From: Nephrocerus scutellatus
Taxonomy: Eukaryota; Arthropoda; Insecta; Diptera; Pipunculidae
Direction: 5' to 3'
Assembly: GCA_947095585.1 (NCBI GenBank)
Contig: OX352762.1
Coordinates: forward strand, 51,105,843 to 51,169,842
DNA length: 64,000 nucleotides
Each line of letters begins with the position of its first letter. Position 1 is the stretch's first letter. The notes below the pieces were generated by a model. That model was not told the origin of the DNA, did no database searches, and saw nothing but the letters and a program-made list of their open reading frames with translations. Shown here in pieces: positions 42,690-53,462 of the stretch. The translations under genes were made by a program, and so were the position numbers.

Positions 42690-43830
42690 TTTTTTTATAA
42701 TGTACATTGTAATGCTGGCTGTTGCACTCGATATTTCCAAAGCATTTGACTGCGTTTGGTATCAAGCTCTTTTATCCAAAATGCGTGCTTGTGGAGTCGA
42801 TGAACAACTGCTTCATTGGATTAGAAGCTATCTTTTGGACTGCTTAATTCAAGTTGTATTGGACGGTTTCAAGTCTGAAATGTGATGTATTTCAGACATA
42901 TAAATAAATACTGGCGTTTCCCAGGGCTCTGTTTTGTCCCCGACTCTCTTTCTTATTTTTAATAATGATCTCTTTTCTTTGCCTTCTAATCCAATTCACT
43001 CTTTCGCTGACGACAGCACTCTCAGCTTCTCATATAAGTTTGAGGAACGTCCCTCCACTTCTCATGTGGAACTAAAACAACTACATATGTTTAGTTTAGC
43101 ACGTTAAATTCTGACCTAGACAGCATAATAAAATGGGGAGAAAACAATCAAGTAGAATTTCACGCTTCCTAAATCTTATGCCATTATCCATGAATGGCAC
43201 TTGCATCGTGGAAACTGAAAATCTCGCAATTCTCGGTTAACGACAAGCTTCGTTGGATGACCACATATTTACCGCCGCCAAAAATGCTGCGAAATGTTTA
43301 GGTTTTCTAGCCCGGTGCAAAAAATATTTCACTCCCTCTGATCTGGTTACTATCTACTTTTATTCGCCCTAAACTTGAGTATAATTGTCATATCTGGTCT
43401 GGTGCGCCCAAAACTACATTGCATCAGCTAGATAGAATAAAAAACCGTGCGATAACACTTATCGGTGACGAAAACATTGCGAATCTATTTCGCTTGAACA
43501 CCGCAGGAACGTCTCCTGCTTGTCACTGTTTTATCGGTTCTTCCACCAGCTGTGCTAAAGAGAAATAGCCAGTTGCATGCCACCTCTCCTTGAATTCAAC
43601 CTCAATACCCGTGGCGCTCTAAATGCTCATCAGTTTACCCTTACGCCCATCTTTGGACGTACAGTTAAGGTTATGGATTCGTTCTTCAGCCGTACAACAC
43701 GTGTGTTGAATGCTTTGCCAAGCTTTGTCTTTCCACATCACTATGATCCAAAGGCATTCAAAAAACAAGCTCATAGACATCTCATATTTTCTTCTCCTTT
43801 TCCTTAACGCCCACGCTGTGCCAAGCATAG
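42690..43830 (+). pseudogene. LINE-A, second copy, RT C-terminal half
   Basis: Starts at AVALDISKAFDCVWYQALLS (42,719) and continues colinearly with the preceding copy: SFADDSTLSFSYKF region (about 43,000-43,045), GTCIVETENLAILG, to FSRTTRVLNALPSFVFPHHY (about 43,690-43,745) and the 3' UTR start at 43,806. More decayed, with several small indels. It ends where an MSR begins. Confidence 0.88.
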
Positions 43831-44330
43831 AGCCGATCATGGAGCCGCACCCATACAAATTTTGTAAAAAAAAAAAGTACTCGATTTTCTTCAAATTTTA
43901 TACGCATGTGTATCTCCGATGAACAACACTTTCTGTATAAAAATTTGGAAGTAATCCAGGTCACAGGTCGGGGGTATTTTTTTTTTTATGAAAAAAGTAC
44001 CCGATTTTCTTCAAATTTTATACGCATGTGTATCTACAAAGGACAACACTTTTTGTAAAAAAATTTAAGCGATCGGGCTGGGCTTCCGGGGTCGTGGGGC
44101 ACCCAATTTACAATTTTTACCAGATTTTCTTCAAATTTTATATGCATGTGTATCTCACTGGACGGACAACACTTTTTGTAAAAATTTTGAAGTGAAATGG
44201 CCCCGGGGTCGGGGGAGCTCTCTAACAAACATTTTAAAAAATTTCGATTTTATTCAAACTGCACATTGTGTGTTCCCGATTAGAGAATTTACACGAACAT
44301 TTTTAATTTTTATGGGTTGTATTATTTTTT
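43831..44330 (+). repeat. MSR copy, 5' truncated
   Basis: Three monomers with ATACGCATGTGTATCTCCGA boxes near 43,900, 44,020 and 44,140, spaced about 120 bp, and a 3' module TTAGAGAATTTACACGAACA then TTTTTATGGGTTGTATTATT. Confidence 0.88.
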
Positions 44331-44339
44331 TATAATGTA

Positions 44340-45960
44340 CACACGCTAAAGGGATTTGCACCTTTATAATGCTGAGCACAGCGTGTGAGTTAGGAAATTA
44401 GGGAGAGGAAAAGATGAGATGTGCACGCGTTTCTTAAATGACTGCAGATCATATAAATGCGGATCTGCGAATCGTGCTATTCATTCCATATAACTATAGT
44501 GCGGCTAAAGAAGGAATCTCTGAATTGATTAGTACGTCCGAAGATAGGCCTAATGGTAGACCCGTGGGCTCTAGTTGAGGAACGGGTATTACGGATGGGT
44601 TCGAGAATGGGCATCACCAATAAGTTTTAGCGCGCGGTTCTGAATTCTGCCTAGTAGATGAAATGAGGTCTTGGGGCTCCTGCCCAGACAATACAGTTGT
44701 ATTGAAGTTTAGGGCAAATACATGCCTTATAAATAGTAGCCAGATCTGAAGGAGTGAAGTACATCTTGCACCGTTTTAGGAAACCTAAACATTTCGCAGC
44801 ATTCTTAGCGACAGCAAACAAGTCGTCGTTCCAACAAAGCTTGTTGTTGACGCACATACCGAGAATTGCGAGTTTTTCAGTTTCTTCGATGCAAGATGCA
44901 TTCATGGATAACGGTTGGGGGGTTTAAATTACGCTTGGACGACAGAAGACATCAGTGAGTTTTAGAAGCGTTAAATTCAACTCTATTATGTAGTCCCAAC
45001 CTTGTTATCCTGTCGAGGTCAGAATTTAACGTGCTTAACATACGTTGTTGTTCAAGTTCCACTTGCGACGAAGAGGGGCGTGCAGAAAGGGTGAAATCAT
45101 ATGAAAAGCTAAGAGTGCTGTCGTCTGCGAAAGAATGGATTGGGTTAGAAGTGGCGGATAGGAGATCATTAATGAAAATCAGAAAGAGTGTCGGAGACAA
45201 AACAGAGGCTTGGGGAACACTGGCGTTTATGCGGTGAACATTGTCTGCGCAGAGGTAATGCCAACGTTAAAGAACACCTCTTCTAAACTATAGCGGGAAT
45301 GTCACAAGGCCCAGCAAATTTATGAATGTTGAGATCATTTAATACTCTTGCCACTTGACGAGTACGAAAGTAAATCTGTCCCATAGAGGATTCAACTTAG
45401 CGTAGAGCTAGCTGCGAAATGTGAAGCAAGCTGACTGGCCTTGTCTATAGAGCTGACAGTTGGAATGTCATTGTGAATAATTGAATTGAAGACGACACAG
45501 TATTTTTAATTCGTTTCACGAATGACCAAAAGTTTTTACTTCCTTTGGGACATTGAAGTATTTTTTGTCTCAGTTTTTGGTCATAGTCGAATTTGGCTCG
45601 TAGGTAGGTATTGCAATCATTTCTGACTCGTCTAAATTTGGTTCGGTTTTCCACAGTGGGGTTTTTTTTATATAACCGAAAGCATACCTTACGGTTCCTA
45701 GTAGCCTCTTTGCAGCTTAAATCATACCAAGCATTTTCCTTCGCAATTACGATTTCAGAGATTGATCAAGTGGTAAAATTCTAGTCGTTGTCATCCAACT
45801 CTTAACTTTGAGCCAAATTAAATTAAAGTCCGCGTTGGAACAATGATTGAACTGTGCTTGTGTTTGATTAGCTACATCACTACTTACATGGATAGACCGC
45901 GGTGGGGAAATAATACTGGCACCAAGTTGTAACCAGGCCAACTAAAATCCGAAACGTCGG
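44340..45960 (-). pseudogene. LINE-A relative, reverse orientation
   Basis: Reverse frames: endonuclease part FNLIWLKVKSWM (about 45,800); FRRVRNDCNTYLRAKFDYDQ and ILQCPKGSKNFWSFVKRIKN (about 45,510-45,640); a gap where most of RT is missing; MSPTLFLIFINDLLSATSNP and SFADDSTLSFSYDF (about 45,100-45,190); SIEETEKLAILG-type and NAAKCLGFLKRCKMYFTPSD (about 44,730-44,810). 3' UTR near 44,345-44,400. Forms an inverted pair with the copies at 39.6-43.8 kb. Confidence 0.88.
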
Positions 45961-45964
45961 AATC

Positions 45965-46285
45965 TGCATTAACCTGGGGTTTTTTTTTTTATATATTTAA
46001 ACTTATTGCCAAGGGAATAATCCCTGAATGACTTGCGACACGGCAATAATGTGAGCTAAGCCCAAAGGTAAGAATAAATCGGAGAAATGTGATTTACAAT
46101 ATATCACAGCCCAAAGGTAAGAATAAATCGGAGAAATGTGATTTACAATATATCACATTCCTTATACACGAAACTAAAATGACGCGAGTCCAAATGCTTT
46201 AAGGAATGGATCATGGTCAAGGAAAACTACAAAAAAACCTTGACCAAGAAAATATTACAAAAAAAAAAAAAAAAAAAAAAAAACA
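45965..46285 (-). repeat. LINE-B 3' UTR, reverse, with 25-bp A tract
   Basis: Matches the reverse complement of 56,190-56,515 in segments: TATTGCCAAGGGAATAATCC, GCAATAAT, AAATGTGATTTACAATAT, GTCCAAATGCTTTA, CTTGACCAAGAAAATATTAC. A block of about 48 bp (CCCAAAGGTAAGAATAAATC...) occurs twice in tandem (46,059 and 46,106). It is flanked by T and A tracts. Confidence 0.85.
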
Positions 46286-46747
46286 GACGAGTAGGACACA
46301 CACCGACACAATCGAGACAAGCCGTGGTGAGAAAGAACAATGACGGTACTCAATTCAACCGTTGCAAGTGTTATGCCTTTACAAAAACAAGAGTTGACCG
46401 TCACAGCAATCACACATTGTTCGCCACTACAGAGAGAGACAGAGCTATTCGCACTGGGTATTCGAATTTATGTGTAGACAAAAAAGATTCATTAGTACGT
46501 TCAACTGCGAAGCGTCGACTGAGGAAATGAATGATGAATGGAAAAGGAAAGTAGAAAGAAAACCGGCACACACACGCCACGCTATTGAGCACTGTTGATA
46601 AAATCAACCCCGACATTGCACTGGGTTGCTGCTTTTTTGGATTTTATATTTTCGGTGGAACCGCCGCGCGCACTGAAAACACGACGAGCGCGATGGTAGT
46701 CGAATGCAGCACCCAGACACAGCCGTTATTTTCTTTCTTTTTTAAAT
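46286..46747. other. Unassigned, less AT-rich stretch
   Basis: Base composition is more balanced than around it (for example GGAACCGCCGCGCGCACTG near 46,659). No domain recognised in any frame. It may be a LINE 5' UTR or ordinary host sequence. Confidence 0.35.
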
Positions 46748-47145
46748 TTTCTTTAGCATAACTAATCACGTACTAAGTCAAGTGCTTCTTTGGTCGGAAG
46801 AATATAAGCTCAGCCTCAATCCGAGAAAAACTAAGGCGCTAATAATTAATAGAAGTAAAACCAAAGAAAATTACCCAATGCTGCATCTTAATGGCTTACC
46901 AGTGGAACCAGTGGAAACTGTATCAAATTTTAAAAATCTAGGAATTTATTTTAGTGAAACCTTCAGTTGGAATGTCCACATTAATAAAATAGTGTCTAAA
47001 GTTTATGGCGTCCTACTGCAAAATTTCTTCCACAGCACGTTAAATTGAAGCTTGTGAAATCGTTTATTTTACCTATCATGCTATATGGATGTGAGATTTT
47101 TGCATGCATTGATAGTGAGTCAAGGAGTTTTTCTTAAACAAAACA
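46748..47145 (+). pseudogene. LINE-D reverse transcriptase, C-terminal piece
   Basis: The forward frame reads LLWSEEYKLSLNPRKTKALI, LHLNGLPVEPVETVSNFKNL, GIYFSETFSWNVHINKIVSK, then after a shift LVKSFILPIMLYGCEIFACI (about 47,050-47,110). This is the post-catalytic part of a non-LTR RT, different from LINE-A to C. Truncated on both sides. Confidence 0.8.
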
Positions 47146-47149
47146 TTTT

Positions 47150-48345
47150 ATTGGGTAATTCTAGTGGTGGGTACTACCTCTTTTATTCATAATTACTTAA
47201 CAAATTCGATCCGGCATGGAATCGTAAAGGGCATTTAAGTAATCCAGTGAAATTTCTCTCCAGGCTAATCAAATGGCTTCAATAAGAGATTCTCTGTCTT
47301 CAAATTGATGGCCATACTCGTACACTTTTCGGACTAACCATCCCTATACGTTTTCCATAAGGTTCAGGTCCGGGGAGTACGGTGGCCACTGAAGCAATTC
47401 CAAATTTTGCTCTCTTACCCAATTTTTCCGTGGCTCAGTGGATAGAGCTTGGACTTCAGGGGGTTCGTGGTTCGAATCCCAGTAACACCAAAGTATTTTT
47501 CACGGTGTCCCACCTCTCGCGAAAGTTTGACAAACGTCCGAGAGTCACGGAAAGCTTCTCACTTCGCCGTTCGGATCCGGCATTAAATTGTAGGTCCCTC
47601 CATTTGTGTGCAAAAATATGCATGCTCAACACAAATGGTTGCGAGAAGCCAGGCCTTGGGCCGTATGGTCTGTCGCGCCGATATTATATTACCCAATTTT
47701 TAACTAACCGCGCTGTATAAGTTTCAGTCGTTTTAGATGATTAGCACTGTTAATCACTCTTATAACTGTGGAAAAACTAGCAGTAACCCCAGGTTTTTTG
47801 CTTAATTTTCGCAGTTGAGTCGCAGGAATTGGAGGCAGCACGTAATATTGCTCTTCTATCAGCCGCTGTTGTTGCTGATTTATTACCCCCTTCATGTTTT
47901 TACATACGACTCTTTGTCCTCAAGTACAAATAGATCACATTAAAGCATAGATTTTCAACCTTAAGTGATTTTGCTTTGCCCATGTTACTCCAAATTTCAG
48001 TTTATCGATTAAAATTACTTAAAACACTTTATAAATTGCTTAAACGTATCAATCTTTGCAGTACACACAAAAAAAATGCAGAAAATATAACCATGTACCT
48101 ATTCAGTTGACGAAAAAAAAAATGCATTTTTCCATATGGAATGCTTTGGAAGAGAGCCAGCGTAAAAATAATGCTTTTTGAATTATTCTTTCTCACTTAT
48201 TTTCGCAACATCATAGACAAACAGTTAGCAGCAAGAAATAATAAAGTCACGTACAATATTTGGAAATAATGAATCCCATACCCTTGAAAAATGTTGTACC
48301 TATTCAGTTGAACCAGAGTGTGTGAGTGGTAATCATGTAAATTAA
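47150..48345 (-). mobile_element. Tc1-like element remnant split by a SINE
   Basis: Reverse strand: N-terminal transposase piece (47,895-47,704) with ATQLRKLSKKPGVTASFSTV and RVINSANHLKRLK; then, beyond the SINE, NWVREQNLELLQWPPYSPDL and NLMENV (about 47,345-47,430), with LVRKVYEYGHQFEDRESLIE and LDYLNALYDSMPDRI (about 47,200-47,330). The middle of the transposase is deleted. At the 5' side GTACCTATTCAGTTGA occurs at about 48,103 and 48,297, compatible with the repeated binding sites in Tc1-type ends. The right-hand limit is a guess from the second of these. Confidence 0.82.
47428..47688 (+). mobile_element. tRNA-derived SINE, copy 2
   Basis: CCGTGGCTCAGTGGATAG, GTGGTTCGAATCCC, CACGGTGTCCCACCTCTCGC, TGTCTGGTCGCGCC-type end. 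Flanked by a perfect 13-bp duplication TTACCCAATTTTT (47,415-47,427 and 47,689-47,701), placing the insertion inside the Tc1-like transposase. Confidence 0.95.
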
Positions 48346-48394
48346 AACCCCTGAGCGCCGAGGCCCGAGGGGTGCCCATGTAAAATTAGTTCGA
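47896..48394. other. Tc1-like 5' end and AT-rich flank
   Basis: No coding signal. Includes the two GTACCTATTCAGTTGA boxes and a short MSR-like scrap (GAGGGGTGCCCATGTAAA) near 48,368. Confidence 0.45.
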
Positions 48395-49155
48395 TTTTCT
48401 TCTTTTTTAAATTCTCTATATTAACTTCACTTGCCCGTGGGTCGTCGGTCGTCTGTCGTGGATTCTTGCGATCAATTTTTAACCCACTTCCCATGGCCCG
48501 ATTTTATTGAAATTTTGCACACATGTGTATTTCCGGAGACAACACTTTCTATTAAATTTTAAGGCCCCTCGGGCTGCGGGGTCACGGGTCCCGGGTTCGG
48601 CCGCAAGGCCCTTATACATTTTTTAAATATCGATACTGGCATCAGATATTCGTCGCTCTTTATGGACTGTCTGCGGTGTGTGCTGCGCAGTCGGCTGCGC
48701 TGCATGGTTTTGGTGGTGGAGAGAGAGAGAGAAATCTTAGCTCACGCACAAATGAACCCAGCAAATGAAACGAGACATACATGTTTTATGCTTACTTCAA
48801 CTTACATTTTTATTTACTGAATTGTATTTTTATTGATGTCGTGTTTTTTGTTGTCGATATCAACATACAGATAGAACAACAAGTTTTCACAATATTCTGT
48901 CATTTGGCGTTTTCATAAATTAGTTCAGAGCAGTCAAAGAGTTCTCAAGATAAATGTTCGTGCTTCTTATTTGCTCAGAGTATGAGCGTCTGATCTGATC
49001 TGAGCATTTTCAATTTTAACATCTGATGTCAAATGTCTGTTTCGATGATTTTCTCCTACAATAAAAAAAAAATGGCCCGGGATCGAGGGGCTCCCATATC
49101 AATTTCTACGATTAGAGAATTTAGATGAAAAATGTTAATTTTTATGGGTTGTTTT
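48395..49155 (+). repeat. MSR copy with long inner block; unoccupied copia-2 site
   Basis: AAATTCTCTATATTAACTTC start; CTGCGCAGTCGGCTGCGCTG block near 48,683; GAGAGAGAGAGAGA tract at 48,719; the CTTCAACTTACATTTT site at 48,796 matching the copia-2 target; TTAGAGAATTTAGATGAAAA and TATGGGTTGTTTTTTT end. Closely similar to 30,568-36,152 without copia-2 and, reversed, to 52,600-53,165. Confidence 0.9.
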
Positions 49156-49159
49156 TTTT

Positions 49160-49550
49160 AAAACACAAATGTGTATTACTGATTTTTTTGGAGAGGTGCC
49201 CATGTTAATTTTTTAAAAATTAGCCCGATTTCATTCAAATTTTAAACACATGTGTATCACTGATGGACAAACTTTTTATAAATTTTTTGGAGTGGCCCTG
49301 AGACCCGAGTGGTGCACATGTAAACAATTTAAAAAGTAGCTCGATTTTCTTCAAATTTTAAACACTTGTGTATCACTGATGGACAAAAATTTTCCTAAAT
49401 TTGTTGGAGTGATCGGGCCCTGAGACCCGAGTGGTGCCCATGTAAATTTTTTAAAAATTAGCCCGAATTTCTTCAAATTTTAAACACATATGTATATCCT
49501 ATTAGAGAATTTACATGAAAAATTTCAATTTTTATGGGTTGTTTTTTTGT
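49160..49550 (+). repeat. MSR copy, 5' truncated, three short monomers
   Basis: Monomers with AACACATGTGTATCACTGAT at about 49,245 and related boxes near 49,365 and 49,485; ends ATTAGAGAATTTACATGAAA and TTTATGGGTTGTTTTTTT. Directly follows the preceding MSR. Confidence 0.88.
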
Positions 49551-49729
49551 TCGTAAACTGTTAGACATTCTATTAAGACATTAAAAAAAAGGGGCAATTT
49601 ATTATTTTAACAACAAAGTAATTCATTTGTAGTTCTATAATTTTGCTGTTCCTATCACGTGTATTTTTCGGACTGCACTTTGCAAAGATCTAAGTGGTTG
49701 AGACCCAATAAATCTTACTATCGATGATT
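49551..49729. other. Unassigned spacer
   Basis: AT-rich; no feature recognised. Confidence 0.35.
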
Positions 49730-51470
49730 GATAAAAGACGAACAATCACCACCAATATTATGGTCTTTGGGACCAATCGTTTACACGAAACATGGATCGG
49801 ATGGACTCATACGCGTAGTCTCAGTTAAGACCGCTATTCTGGACGCCGTCGTCGTCGTAAGCGAATGTGCTGTGCATTGATAATCGCGTAAAAAAATCCT
49901 AAACAACAACAAAAAAACACCAGTAATTGCTAGTGCTAAGTGCAATGGTGGTGTCCGTGCAACCCATGCTCAACAGCCCAACTAAAGTATTTGAAGAATT
50001 ATACTGGTGTATGCTTGCATGCAGCAATAATTTGTTCGTTGCGAGTACAAGGTTTGCGCGTAAAAATAACCCCAAAGCCTCATGGGTATCTCCTAATGGA
50101 GCCACTCGCAACCAGATAGACCACGTATTGATAAACCGCCGCCAAAACCCGAACCTGATGACGGTACGAACGTAACGAGGTGCCACGTCGACTCGCGCCA
50201 CTATCTTGATGGTATAGTGCTCCGAGCGCGGATTGCATCATCACGAAAGACTGTATCCGCGAATCCGATTCGAGTAACACGACTGCCCTAAGGAACGAAG
50301 AGACCAGAAACAACCACGGTCAAGCAATAGGGCTCGCCCTAAATGCAATGCTGACTCCATCTTAGGCAATAGTCTTAGATATCGGAACTACTGGTTCGAT
50401 ACCGAATGTAAGCTAGCGCCTGAACGTTATAATGTTGCGTACCGAGCAATGCAACAATCTCATAGAACACGGGTACGCGAAGATGAATGTATAGAGCTTC
50501 GCGGTATGACGCAATATTCACCGCGTTGCACATACTTCAAAGACAAAGAGGGCAATCTGATTCGCCGATCTCTAAGCATCTTAGAGCGATGGGAAGAGCA
50601 CTTTCATGTGTTGCTTAATGGCCAGCTAACTGAGAAATTGGAGGTTCCACCAATGACCGAAGACCACACTATGCTGCCGCCACCAAGCATAGACGAAGTT
50701 AGCAGAGCGATAAATCGGCTCAAAAATATTAAGGCCCTGGGATCAGATGGTATCCCGGCGGAGCTGATTAAAACAGGGGGACCCGCAATACACCAAGCAA
50801 TTCATGAAATAATTGTGCAAGTATGTGAGGAAGAAGCGATGTCAGAGGACTGGCGAAGAGGCGTCCTGTCCCCCATACATAAGGGAGATATCACAACATG
50901 CAGCAGTTATCGTGGTATAACATTGTTGAGAACCGCGTATAAGATTTTCTCTCTATTCTTCGATTCAGGATTCAGGACGCTAGTCATCATTTTTCCATAC
51001 CATACGACTGCGGCTTCATACCAGGCAAATCAAAACTGATCAGATTTACATCTGATCTGATCTGATCTGATCTGACCTCTTAGCCGCGTTCGAGAGAAAA
51101 GTCTTACGGAGAATTGTTGGCCTCGTATGTGAGGAAGGACGATTCCGGAGACTCTATAGTGATGAGATCTACGAGCGTTACCGCGATGTCGACATCATGA
51201 AGAAAGTTAAGCTCGGTAGGCTCCGGTAGGCAGGACACCTAGCTCGCATGAGCGAAGAGGATCCTGCTCGGAAAGTCCTTGCCGGTAGGATTTATGTAAC
51301 ACGACAGCGAGGCCGGCCAAGCCTACGCTGGAAGGATGGCGTAAACCAGGACTCTCAAGAGTTTAGGGATGCCAAACTGGATGACATAGGCTCGAAATCG
51401 GGACCGGTGGAGATTTTTTGCGTGAGACCAGTACCGGACACCGGTTGTAGAGGCAAATATGATGATGACT
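49730..51470 (+). pseudogene. RTE-type LINE remnant
   Basis: Endonuclease end: NNLFVASTRFARKNNPKASW then VSPNGATRNQIDHVLINRR (about 50,028-50,145), the HKATWxSPDGxTxNQIDHxLID box of RTE-like LINEs. RT start (50,449-51,039): YFKDKEGNLIRRSLSILERW, VSRAINRLKNIKALGSDGIP, AELIKTGGPAIHQAIHEIIV, DWRRGVLSPIHKGDITTCSS, YRGITLL. The RT core then breaks off near 51,040 at a TGATC-type microsatellite. The tail follows: LAAFERKVLRRIVGLVCEEG and SEEDPARKVLAGRI...GRPSLRWKDGV (51,076-51,350). The catalytic palm is missing. Confidence 0.88.
51048..51075 (+). repeat. TCTGA microsatellite
   Basis: Five tandem TCTGA-type units at the internal breakpoint of the RTE-type LINE. Confidence 0.85.
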
Positions 51471-51950
51471 AAATTTAAGTCTGGAATTGAATTTCATATA
51501 GTTCAAAGTCGAAGTGTGGCGCCGTGGCTCAGTGGATAAATGCATGGCTGCTGAGCAGGAGGTTCGTGGTCTGAATCCCAGTGACACCAAATGAATTTTT
51601 CACGGTGTCCCACCTCTCTAGAATGTCTGACAAACGTCCAAGATTAGAAAGTTGTCACGGTAAGCTTCTCAATTCGCCGTTCGGATACGCCATTAAATTG
51701 TAGGTCCCTTCCATTTGTGTAAAAAAATGTACATGCAGAACACAAATGGTCGCGAGAAGCTAGGCCTTGGACCGCATCGGTCTGTAGCCCCGAATATTAT
51801 TATTATTACAAAGTCAAAGTACAAAAGCTAAACATACACTACTTGTTCGTTTATAGAAGCCTCAATCTAGACAGAGCTTCTGGTTGGCTTCGCGTTGATG
51901 ATGAGTATGAGATATTCGCAAAAATAAACAATCTTATTCAGCTTGTGTGG
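51471..51950 (+). pseudogene. LINE-A endonuclease fragment, split by SINE copy 3
   Basis: Before the SINE: LNLSLELNFI then a stop and FKV (51,471-51,515). After it: VQKLNIHYLFVYRSLNLDRA then SGWLRVDDEYEIFAKINNLI and QLV (51,821-51,947). These align with FNFIWLKVKV...IYYCFLYRSPHLD...SGWLRHSG...HLTQLV of 39,890-40,160, with the middle deleted. Confidence 0.85.
51516..51808 (+). mobile_element. tRNA-derived SINE, copy 3
   Basis: GTGGCGCCGTGGCTCAGTGG, GGTCTGAATCCCAGTGACAC, CACGGTGTCCCACCTCTC, tail ATTATTATTATT. Flanked by CAAAGTCGAAGT (51,504-51,515) and CAAAGTCAAAGT (51,809-51,820), a 12-bp duplication with one mismatch. Confidence 0.95.
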
Positions 51951-52210
51951 GCGCCGTGGCTTTAGTGGTTAGCGCGCTGGATTTCTGAGCAGGTTCAAAG
52001 TTCGAATTCTAAAAACATCTCTCGGGAATGTCTGACAAACATCCGAGAGTAATAATTTTCACGGAAAGTCGCCAAGTTCGCATTTCGGATACAGCATTAA
52101 ATTATAGATCCCTTCCGTTTGTGTGCAAAAATATAACACGTACAACACGAATGGTCGCGAGAAGCTAGGCCTTGGAACGCATAGGTATATCGCGCTGTTA
52201 CCAATTCTTT
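51949..52210 (+). mobile_element. tRNA-derived SINE, copy 4
   Basis: GGGCGCCGTGGCTTTAGTGG, GTTCAAAGTTCGAATTC, then TGTCTGACAAACATCCGAGA and TGGTCGCGAGAAGCTAGGCC, ending GCGCTGTTACC with a TTATTATT tail. More diverged; its B box region lacks the usual CCCAGTGACACC part. No clear TSD. Confidence 0.88.
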
Positions 52211-52257
52211 ATTATTGTTTATCAAAAATGGTTTGTTGTTATTCCAAATTTTTTATT

Positions 52258-52372
52258 TGGTGTTGCTATATTTTTTAATATCTCTTAATTTATATACCTT
52301 AATATATGTAGATATATTATAGGTATATACAATGATTTGTTGGTTTATATTTAAATATCTTTTAAATATATT
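52258..52372. repeat. AT-rich repeat shared with 61,325-61,435
   Basis: About 95 bp of near identity, including ATTTATATACCTTAATATAT and GTAGATATATTATAGGTATA. Both copies lie next to SINE and LINE-A endonuclease sequence. Confidence 0.8.
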
Positions 52373-52599
52373 GTATTTAATCAACAACTGAGAGTGCGTT
52401 GAGATATACGCAAGCTATAAAATTTCCGGAAATAATAATAGATTTTTTGAAATATTTTAAATATGTATACGTTTTTTCTTATTTAATATTAATTAAAATT
52501 AAGTTCTTTTCTTTTATTTCGGGTTGTGTTTTGTGTCCATTAGTGTTAATTGTTGTGTTGCTTTTTTATTTCTGGAGTTTGAAGAAAATTTTATTGGCA
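52373..52599. other. AT-rich stretch, no feature
   Basis: A hydrophobic low-complexity frame (52,399-52,740) runs through it and into an MSR; no gene evidence. Confidence 0.4.
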
Positions 52600-53165
52600 A
52601 AAAAACAACCCATAAAAATTAAAATTTTTCAACTAAATTCTCTAATCGCAGAAATTGATATGGGAGCCCCTCGATCCTGGGCCGTTTTTTTTTATTGTAG
52701 GAGAAAAGCATCGAAACAGACATTTGACATCGGATGTTAAAATTGAAAATGCTCAGATCATTTTATTCTGAGCACTTAGAGCACGCTCATACTCTGAGCA
52801 AATAAGAAACACGAACATTTATCTTGAGAACTCTTTGACTGCTCTGAACTAATTTATGAAAACGCGAAATGACAGAATATTGCGAAAACTTGTTGTTCTA
52901 TCTGTAAGTTGATATCGACAACAAAAAACGACATCAATAAAAATAAAATTCAGTAAATAAAAATGTAAGTTGAAGTAAGCATAAAATTTAAGCATCGTAA
53001 GCATTTATGTCTCGTTTCATTTGCTGGGTTCATTTGTGCGTGAGCTAAGATTTCTCTCTCTCTCTACCACCAAAACCATGCAGCGCAGCCGACTGCGCAG
53101 CACACACCGCACACAGTCCATAAAGGGCGACGAATATCTGATGCCAGTATAGATATTTAAAAAAT
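52600..53165 (-). repeat. MSR copy, reverse; inverted partner of 48.6-49.15 kb
   Basis: AACAACCCATAAAAATTAAA start (3' module reversed), ATTTATCTTGAGAACTCTTT, TAAGTTGATATCGACAACAA, then GCGCAGCCGACTGCGCAGCA. Very similar, in reverse complement, to 48,600-49,155. Confidence 0.9.
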
Positions 53166-53462
53166 GTATAAGGGCCTTGCGGCCTTGCTTGGGCTGCGGG
53201 GTCGGGTGCCTTCCATACAAAAATTTTAAAAAATTTACCCGATTTTCTTCAAATTTTACACACATGTGTATACCCAATAAACAATACTTTTTCCAATAAA
53301 ATGATCTGAGCATTTTCAATTTTAACATCTGATGTCAAATGTCTGTTTCGATGATTTTCTCCTACAATAAAAAAAAATGGCCCAGGATCGAGGGGCTCCC
53401 ATATCAATTTCTGCGATTAGAGAATTTAGATGAAAAATTTTTATGGGTTGTTTTTTTATTCG
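53166..53462 (+). repeat. Recombined MSR pieces, forward
   Basis: One monomer fragment (CCCGATTTTCTTCAAATTTT, ACACACATGTGTATACCCAA) joins near 53,296 to the inner block ATAAAATGATCTGAGCATTT and runs to the 3' module TTAGAGAATTTAGATGAAAA, TTTATGGGTTGTTTTTTT. Confidence 0.85.

Noticed and set aside
46213..46530. 105-codon lysine-rich frame
   Set aside because: Begins in a LINE-B 3' UTR and crosses a 25-A tract; no recognisable domain afterwards.
49899..50201. 100-codon reverse frame
   Set aside because: Antisense of the RTE endonuclease box (NQIDHVLI) on the plus strand.
52399..52740. 113-codon hydrophobic frame that could be a membrane protein
   Set aside because: Low-complexity AT-rich translation that runs into an MSR module; hydrophobicity follows from TTT/ATT codons.
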